Notes under the pieces: model-generated
The model's database searches: none
The model's input: only the letters and a program-made list of their open reading frames with translations
Told to the model about the DNA's origin: nothing
Assembly (NCBI RefSeq): GCF_030731085.1
Contig: NZ_JASNFN010000001.1
Coordinates: forward strand, 248,001-312,000
Length of the DNA stretch: 64,000 nucleotides
Direction: 5' to 3'
Source: Blastococcus carthaginiensis
Lineage (GTDB): Bacteria > Actinomycetota > Actinomycetes > Mycobacteriales > Geodermatophilaceae
Made by a program: the position numbers and the translations under genes
Shown: positions 59,039-64,000 of the stretch, piece by piece
Position numbering within the stretch: the first letter of the stretch is position 1
Layout: every line of letters begins with the position of its first letter

Positions 59039-61711
59039 GTGCGCACATCCCCGGACGTGGACCGCCGACGGCGGCGCGGGGTGCCGCTGTGGCGGTACCT
59101 GGCCGCTCTCGTGCTGCTGCCGCTCGTCGGCGTCGTCGTCCTCACCGTGGCGGCGGCCCAGGCGCGGTCGGCCGAGGTCGCCGGCGCCGAGCGCGCCGAG
59201 CAGGCCGTGCGCGCGCTCGCCCTGCTCGACGCCGCGCGCAGCGGCGTGGAGCAGGAGATGATCCCCGCCCTCATCCTGTCGCTCATCGACGACCCGGCCG
59301 CCGCGGCGGCGCTCGGGCTGCCCACGTTCTTCCTGCGGGGCCAGGAGCAGGCCGCCCTCGACGAGGCGGCCCGGGCGCGCGCCATCACCGACCGGGCCCT
59401 GGACCGCGTCGCCGAGGGCCCGGTCGGTGCGGAGGCGGCGGCGCACGCCGCGGAGGACGTGGCGAGGCTGCGCCGCGCCTACGAGGGCGGGCAGCTGGAC
59501 ATCGAGACGCTGCACCTCCGGTTCCTCGGAGTCTCCAAGGACCTGATGGCCGCGCAGGCGGACGCGGCGGCGACCGCGACCTCCGCGGGCGTGCCCGGCG
59601 CCACGCTGCGGGCCGTCCGCGACGTCCAGACCGTGGCGAAGCTGGCGCAGACGGCGGCCCGGCAGATGCCGCTGTTCCTCGGTTCCCTCCTGGTCGACGG
59701 CCAGGAGCAGATGATCGGCACCCGGACCGCCGTGGAGACCTCCTGGATGGACTACCGGGACGCCCAGCGCCGGATGGAGGGACTGTCGGGGCAGCCGCTG
59801 CGCGAGGCCTGGCAGCAGGTGCGCGCCTCCGACGTCGTCGCCGACCTCGACGGGCTGTTCGCCCGCGGTCGCGCCGGCGAGGTCCGGGACCTCGCGTTCT
59901 CCGATCTCGTCGCCGCGCTCTTCCAGAGCCAGGAGCGCGGCACCGTGCTGGCCGGGCTGGTCGGGACGGCGGTCGAGGAGGTGCAGCTGCTCGTCGAGGC
60001 CGACCGCGAACGCGCCGAGGACCGGCTCCAGGCCGTCCTCGTCATGGGCGCCGGCCTGCTCGCCGGCTCGGTGCTGGGCGTCGCCCTGCTCGGCCGCAGC
60101 GTGACCCGGGCGCTCCGGCTGCTGGCCGGGCAGGCGACCGAGGTCAGCCAGGGCTCGCTGGTCGAGGTGGAGGTGGCCGGCCCGCGGGAGGTCCGGACGG
60201 TGTCGGCCGCCCTCGGCTCGGCCGTGGCAGGGCTGCGCCGCATCCAGGACCAGGCGCAGGCCGTGGCGCGCGGCGATCTGGACGACGCGCTCCTCGACGA
60301 GCCCCTGCCCGGCCCGCTGGGCGAGGTCGTGCACGCCTCGGTCAAGGCGATCGTCACCTCGGTCCGCCAGCGCGAGGAGCTGCAGTTCGCCCTCGCGCAC
60401 CAGGCCACCCACGACCCGCTCACCGAGCTGCCCAACCGCGCCCAGGCGGTCACGCTGGTGACCTCTGCCCTGCACCGCGGCCGGCGGTCCGGCGAGATGA
60501 CCGGGCTGCTCTACGTCGACCTGGACGGCTTCAAGGCGGTCAACGACGCGCACGGTCACGCGGCCGGCGACCAGGTGCTGCGCGAGGTGGCGGCCCGGCT
60601 GCGCGCCGCGGTGCGGCCGGGCGACGTCGTCTGCCGCCTCGGCGGGGACGAGTTCGTCGTCCTCGTGGAGCCGGTGCACGCCGAGCACGACCTGCTCGAC
60701 CTGGCCGGCCGGCTGATCGCGTCGATCAGCCGACCGGTCCCCGTCGGGACGGCGACGGCCGGCATCGGCGCGAGCATCGGCGTGGCGGTCAGCCGCGACG
60801 GTGGCACCGACGCCGACGTGCTCTTCGCCGAGGCCGACACCGCCGCCTCCCGGGCCAAGGCCCACGGCCGGGGTCGGGCCGAGATCTTCGACGAGACCCT
60901 CCGGCTGCAGCTCGCCCGGCAGGCCGAGCTCGAGGCCGCCATCTCCCGCGGCCTGGCCGGCGGCGAGATGCACCTGCTCTACCAGCCGGTCGTCGACGTG
61001 GCCTCGGAACGGCTCACCGGGTACGAGGCGCTGGTGCGCTGGGAACGTCCGGGTGTGGGCCTGGTCCCGCCTGACCGGTTCATCCCGGTGGCCGAGCGCT
61101 CCGGCCTCATCGGGGACGTCGACCGCTTCGTGCTGGGGGAGGCCACCCGGCAGCTGGCCGAGTGGTTGGCCACCGCCCCGGGGACCCCGGGCCGGCCGGA
61201 GCCGACCGTCGCGGTCAACATCTCCGGCCGGCACCTCGCCGACCGGCGGGTGGTCGCCGACGTGGCCGAGGCGCTCGCCGCCTCGGGGCTCCCGGCACGG
61301 CTGCTGGTCCTCGAGGTCACCGAGACCGTCCTGGTGGACGACCCGGCCGCCTACGACCACCTGACCGAGCTGCGGGGCATGGGCGTCGGCATCGCCATCG
61401 ACGACTTCGGCACCGGCTACACCTCGATCGGGCAGCTCCGCAGCATGCCCGTCGACACGCTGAAGATCGACCGCAGCTTCGTGGCGTCGGCGGAGCCCGC
61501 CCACCTCGAGCTGGTGACCCTGATGATCCGGGCCGCGCACACGTTCGGCCTGACCGTCGTCGCCGAGGGGGTGGAGGAGCCGGCGCAGCTGGCGCGGCTC
61601 CGGGCCGAGGCGTGCGACCGGGCGCAGGGCTACCTGCTCTCCCGGCCGCTGCCCGCGGCCCAGGCCGGCGCGCTGCTGCGCCGGGACGGGGTGACCGCGC
61701 CCGCCGGCTGA
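59039..61711 (+). CDS. GGDEF-EAL bifunctional cyclic-di-GMP protein with membrane sensor
   Basis: An 890-residue protein. Helix 1 (about 20-42) and helix 2 (VLVMGAGLLAGSVLGVALLG, about 333-352) enclose an extracellular helical sensor of 290 residues. A HAMP-like segment follows (LLAGQATEVSQGSLVEVEV). The GGDEF domain (about 445-605) has an intact active site RLGGDEFVVL and the NDAHGHAAGD block. The EAL domain (about 625-885) has YEALVRWE, AVNISGRHL, EVTETVLVDD and IAIDDFGTGYTS, all intact. It may both make and break c-di-GMP. Its promoter looks like a motility-sigma type. Confidence 0.93.
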   Translation: MRTSPDVDRRRRRGVPLWRYLAALVLLPLVGVVVLTVAAAQARSAEVAGAERAEQAVRALALLDAARSGVEQEMIPALILSLIDDPAAAAALGLPTFFLRGQEQAALDEAARARAITDRALDRVAEGPVGAEAAAHAAEDVARLRRAYEGGQLDIETLHLRFLGVSKDLMAAQADAAATATSAGVPGATLRAVRDVQTVAKLAQTAARQMPLFLGSLLVDGQEQMIGTRTAVETSWMDYRDAQRRMEGLSGQPLREAWQQVRASDVVADLDGLFARGRAGEVRDLAFSDLVAALFQSQERGTVLAGLVGTAVEEVQLLVEADRERAEDRLQAVLVMGAGLLAGSVLGVALLGRSVTRALRLLAGQATEVSQGSLVEVEVAGPREVRTVSAALGSAVAGLRRIQDQAQAVARGDLDDALLDEPLPGPLGEVVHASVKAIVTSVRQREELQFALAHQATHDPLTELPNRAQAVTLVTSALHRGRRSGEMTGLLYVDLDGFKAVNDAHGHAAGDQVLREVAARLRAAVRPGDVVCRLGGDEFVVLVEPVHAEHDLLDLAGRLIASISRPVPVGTATAGIGASIGVAVSRDGGTDADVLFAEADTAASRAKAHGRGRAEIFDETLRLQLARQAELEAAISRGLAGGEMHLLYQPVVDVASERLTGYEALVRWERPGVGLVPPDRFIPVAERSGLIGDVDRFVLGEATRQLAEWLATAPGTPGRPEPTVAVNISGRHLADRRVVADVAEALAASGLPARLLVLEVTETVLVDDPAAYDHLTELRGMGVGIAIDDFGTGYTSIGQLRSMPVDTLKIDRSFVASAEPAHLELVTLMIRAAHTFGLTVVAEGVEEPAQLARLRAEACDRAQGYLLSRPLPAAQAGALLRRDGVTAPAG

Positions 61712-61842
61712 CCTGGCGGCGGGTGGGCTCCACCGGGCGCAGCCGCTGCCGGGACCGGCCAGGTGTGCCACCATCCGCCGGTGAGCGGCACACCTCCACC
61801 CCTGGCTTCCCGCCCCGTCTCCACCGGGCGGGGTGAGCCGGC

Positions 61843-63840
61843 GTGAGCGACACCGACGTCCGGCCCGACGAGGCCGGGAACGGGCTGAAGCGCCGCGTCT
61901 TCTACGGGTCGGTCGCCGGGGTCCTGGCCATCGCGCTCTGGGCGACGGCGAGCCCGACGTCGGCCGCGAGCACCATCGGCTCGCTGGTCGGCTGGACCTC
62001 CGAGTGGTTCGGCTGGTTCTACATCGCCTTCGCGACCGCGGTGCTGGTCTTCGTGCTGGCCATCGCCTTCTCGCGGTACGGCAAGGTGAAGCTCGGCCCC
62101 GAGCACTCCACCCCGAGGTTCAGCACCTTCGCGTGGGCGTCGATGCTCTTCGCCGCCGGCATCGGCACCGACCTGATGTTCTTCGCCGTCGCCGAGCCGG
62201 TCGCGCAGTTCCTCGCCCCTCCGGTGGGGGAGGGCGGGACCGCGGAGGCCGCCGCCGACGCGACCGTGTGGACGCTGTTCCACTACGGCATCAACGGGTG
62301 GGGCATGTACGCCCTCATGGGCATGGCCCTGGCCTACTTCGCCTACCGCATGAACATGCCGCTGGCGATCCGCTCGGTGCTCTACCCGATCTTCGGCAAG
62401 CGGGTGCACGGGACGCTGGGCGACGCCGTCGACATCGCGGCGGTCCTCGGCACGATCTTCGGCGTCGCGACGTCGCTCGGCATCGGCGTCGTCCAGCTGA
62501 ACTACGGGCTGTCGGTGCTGTTCGGCATCCCCGAGGGCCGCGCCGCCCAGCTGGGGCTGATCGCCCTGGCCGTGGGCGTGGCGACGGTGTCGGCGGTGAG
62601 TGGCGTCGACCGGGGGATCAAGCGGCTCTCCCAGCTCAACGTCGTCCTCGCCCTGGGCCTGGCCGGCTTCGTGCTGGTCACCGGCAACACCGCGTTCCTG
62701 CTCAACGGGCTGGTCCAGAACGTCGGCGACTTCGTGAGCAGCTTCCCCGGCCTGACGACGGAGACCTTCGCCTACGACCGGCCCGACGAGTGGCTGAGCG
62801 CCTGGACGCTGTTCTTCTGGGCCTGGTGGATCGCCTGGGCGTCCTTCGTCGGGCTCTTCCTGGCCCGGATCTCGCGCGGTCGGACGATCCGCCAGTTCGT
62901 GGCCGGCACGCTGCTGCTCCCGTTCAGCTACATCCTCATGTGGGTGTCGATCTTCGGGAACAGCGCGATCGACCGCATCCGGCAGGGCGACGCGGCGTTC
63001 GGGGAGACCGCGATGAACCTCCCCGAACGGGGCTTCTACACGCTGCTGGCCGACTACCCGGCCTTCCCGTTCATCGCCTCGATCGCGACCTTCATCGGGC
63101 TGCTCTTCTACGTGACGTCGGCCGACTCCGGCGCGCTGGTGATGGCCAACCTCTCCTCGCGCCTCCGCCGTCCCCAGGACGACGCGGCACCGGGCGTGCG
63201 CATCGTCTGGGCGGTCGCCACCGGCGTCCTCACGGCCGCGATGCTGCTGGTCGGCGGCGTGCCGGCGCTGCAGAACGCGACCATCATCATGGGCCTGCCG
63301 TTCGGCTTCGTCATGGTGCTGGTGATGGTCGGGCTCTACCGCGCGCTGCGCAGCGAGGCCGACCGCGCCGTGAACCGGCACCGCATCGCCCCGTCCGGCC
63401 GGCCGGCCGCACGACGCCGGGCCCGGCTGCGCCGTCGCCGCACCCCGGGTCCCACGGGCCGCGAGCGGGTCGACCAGTACCTGCACGAGACGGCGCGGCC
63501 GGCCCTCGCGGAGGCGGCGGCCGAGCTGCGCGCGCGGCACCTCGCGTCGGACACGCGGTGGGTGGTCGACGACGCCGGGACGCCCTGCGTCGAGCTCACC
63601 GCGCAGACCGACGACGGTTCGCCGTTCCGCTACCGCATCCGGCCCGGGCGCGTCCCGCACCGCGGCGGCGCCCGGCCGTCGTCGGACCCGGGGGCCTCGC
63701 GGCTCGACGTCCAGGTCGAGCCGGGCGGCCGGGACGGCGCGGTCGGCTACGACGTCATGAACTTCACCCACGCGCAGCTGATCGACGACGTGATGGACCG
63801 CTTCGAGCAGCACGTCGACGGTCGGGTCGCGCGCGGCTAG
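61843..63840 (+). CDS. BCCT family transporter, BetT-like (choline/betaine)
   Basis: A 665-residue, 12-helix transporter importing choline, glycine betaine or similar compounds. The core MLFAAGIGTDLMFFAVAEPVAQF matches BetT more closely than BetP, and WAWWIAWASFVGLFLARISRGRTIRQF is the conserved aromatic-rich binding helix of the family. FYVTSADSGALVMANLSS follows. A C-terminal cytoplasmic domain of about 160 residues (from SEADRAVNRH) starts with an Arg-rich stretch and is the type that senses osmotic stress. Start GTG 61843. A repeat begins at its stop codon. Confidence 0.93.
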   Translation: MSDTDVRPDEAGNGLKRRVFYGSVAGVLAIALWATASPTSAASTIGSLVGWTSEWFGWFYIAFATAVLVFVLAIAFSRYGKVKLGPEHSTPRFSTFAWASMLFAAGIGTDLMFFAVAEPVAQFLAPPVGEGGTAEAAADATVWTLFHYGINGWGMYALMGMALAYFAYRMNMPLAIRSVLYPIFGKRVHGTLGDAVDIAAVLGTIFGVATSLGIGVVQLNYGLSVLFGIPEGRAAQLGLIALAVGVATVSAVSGVDRGIKRLSQLNVVLALGLAGFVLVTGNTAFLLNGLVQNVGDFVSSFPGLTTETFAYDRPDEWLSAWTLFFWAWWIAWASFVGLFLARISRGRTIRQFVAGTLLLPFSYILMWVSIFGNSAIDRIRQGDAAFGETAMNLPERGFYTLLADYPAFPFIASIATFIGLLFYVTSADSGALVMANLSSRLRRPQDDAAPGVRIVWAVATGVLTAAMLLVGGVPALQNATIIMGLPFGFVMVLVMVGLYRALRSEADRAVNRHRIAPSGRPAARRRARLRRRRTPGPTGRERVDQYLHETARPALAEAAAELRARHLASDTRWVVDDAGTPCVELTAQTDDGSPFRYRIRPGRVPHRGGARPSSDPGASRLDVQVEPGGRDGAVGYDVMNFTHAQLIDDVMDRFEQHVDGRVARG

Positions 63841-64000
63841 GTTCGGCAGCAAGGTGACTTTCCGGTAGGAAAGCCGGTGGACGGTCGCTCCGTGGGCCAG
63901 CAGCACCTGTTGCCACGAGGGTTGAGTCGCTCCACCGACCGTTGAGCCGCGCCCTGACGCGGCCTATCGGTCGGTGGAGCGGCTGAAGGTCACCTTGCTG
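63841..64000. repeat. Post-stop repeat R2, copy B, with nested hairpins (runs to window edge)
   Basis: It starts directly after the BCCT stop with CGGCAGCAAGG. Outermost arms CAGCAAGGTGAC (63847-63861 with 63986-64000, 14 of 15 paired). Inside, 13-bp perfect arms 63929-63941 with 63968-63980 (GCTCCACCGACCG) enclose a GCCGCG/CGCGGC stem. The same layout and offset occur after the GMC gene at 45571. Confidence 0.6.

Overview
The window is very GC-rich, with many GTG starts and four-base start/stop overlaps. It carries mycothiol-linked genes (S-hydroxymethyl-mycothiol dehydrogenase), actinobacterial families (DUF3073, DUF3151, DUF5701, GPGG-motif membrane protein) and a HAIR element upstream of clpB. 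All of this points to a high-GC actinobacterium. Gene content and style fit the Geodermatophilaceae (Blastococcus, Modestobacter or Geodermatophilus); that placement is inference. It looks like ordinary chromosome. I see no CRISPR array, no insertion sequence with a transposase and no prophage.

Layout. 1-5600: end of a drug-efflux MFS gene, the ohrR-osmC peroxide pair, clpB, and membrane proteins. 6186-12214: a molybdopterin oxidoreductase broken by a one-base frameshift, a fasciclin lipoprotein, pyrE, and a glycolate/lactate oxidase-type flavoprotein coupled to a CoA-disulfide-reductase-like enzyme behind a duplicated palindrome. 12466-16166: fructose-bisphosphate aldolase with DUF3151, and a sugar ABC ATPase/permease pair without a binding protein. 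17038-38380: a purine region with purA, purD, purB, purC, purSQL, purF and purM, interleaved with rsgA, a glycerophosphodiesterase, an AI-2E-type exporter, a hairpin-flanked DUF559 protein, an OFA transporter with its small partner, and the mscR/metallo-hydrolase pair. purN, purH, purE and purK are not here. 38543-45570: branched-chain amino acid dehydrogenase, an M23 hydrolase, a lipoprotein, and a coupled metallo-hydrolase/AMP-ligase/GMC-oxidoreductase operon. 46523-54394: a glycosyltransferase, a Glu-Asp-Phe tRNA cluster, lipoproteins, a membrane metallophosphoesterase, GtrA, a Rieske protein and malate:quinone oxidoreductase. 54706-56288: tRNA-Lys followed by a small accessory islet with a BrnT/BrnA-like toxin-antitoxin pair. 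56616-64000: small proteins, an alpha/beta hydrolase, a GGDEF-EAL protein behind a flagellar-sigma-like promoter, and a BetT-type BCCT transporter.

Two genome-wide habits stand out. First, about fifteen genes have a TANNNT -10 hexamer only 6-8 bases before the start codon, so they should make leaderless mRNAs; this also decides several start codons (purF, purD, purS, pyrE, mscR). Second, gene 3' ends carry several families of palindromic repeats. One family of about 100 bp (five copies) contains a conserved CTGAGC whose TGA is the actual stop codon of rsgA and of the gene after purL. Another family, with 20-bp hairpin arms, brackets a Vsr/DUF559-like nuclease gene. A third, about 150 bp long, begins right after the stop codons of the GMC oxidoreductase and BCCT genes. 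These repeats are the best candidates for something little described.

Two places look like possible sequence errors: a G5 run at 6945-6949 that breaks the molybdoenzyme frame, and a 122-base stretch at 48404-48525 made only of G and C runs (up to 17).
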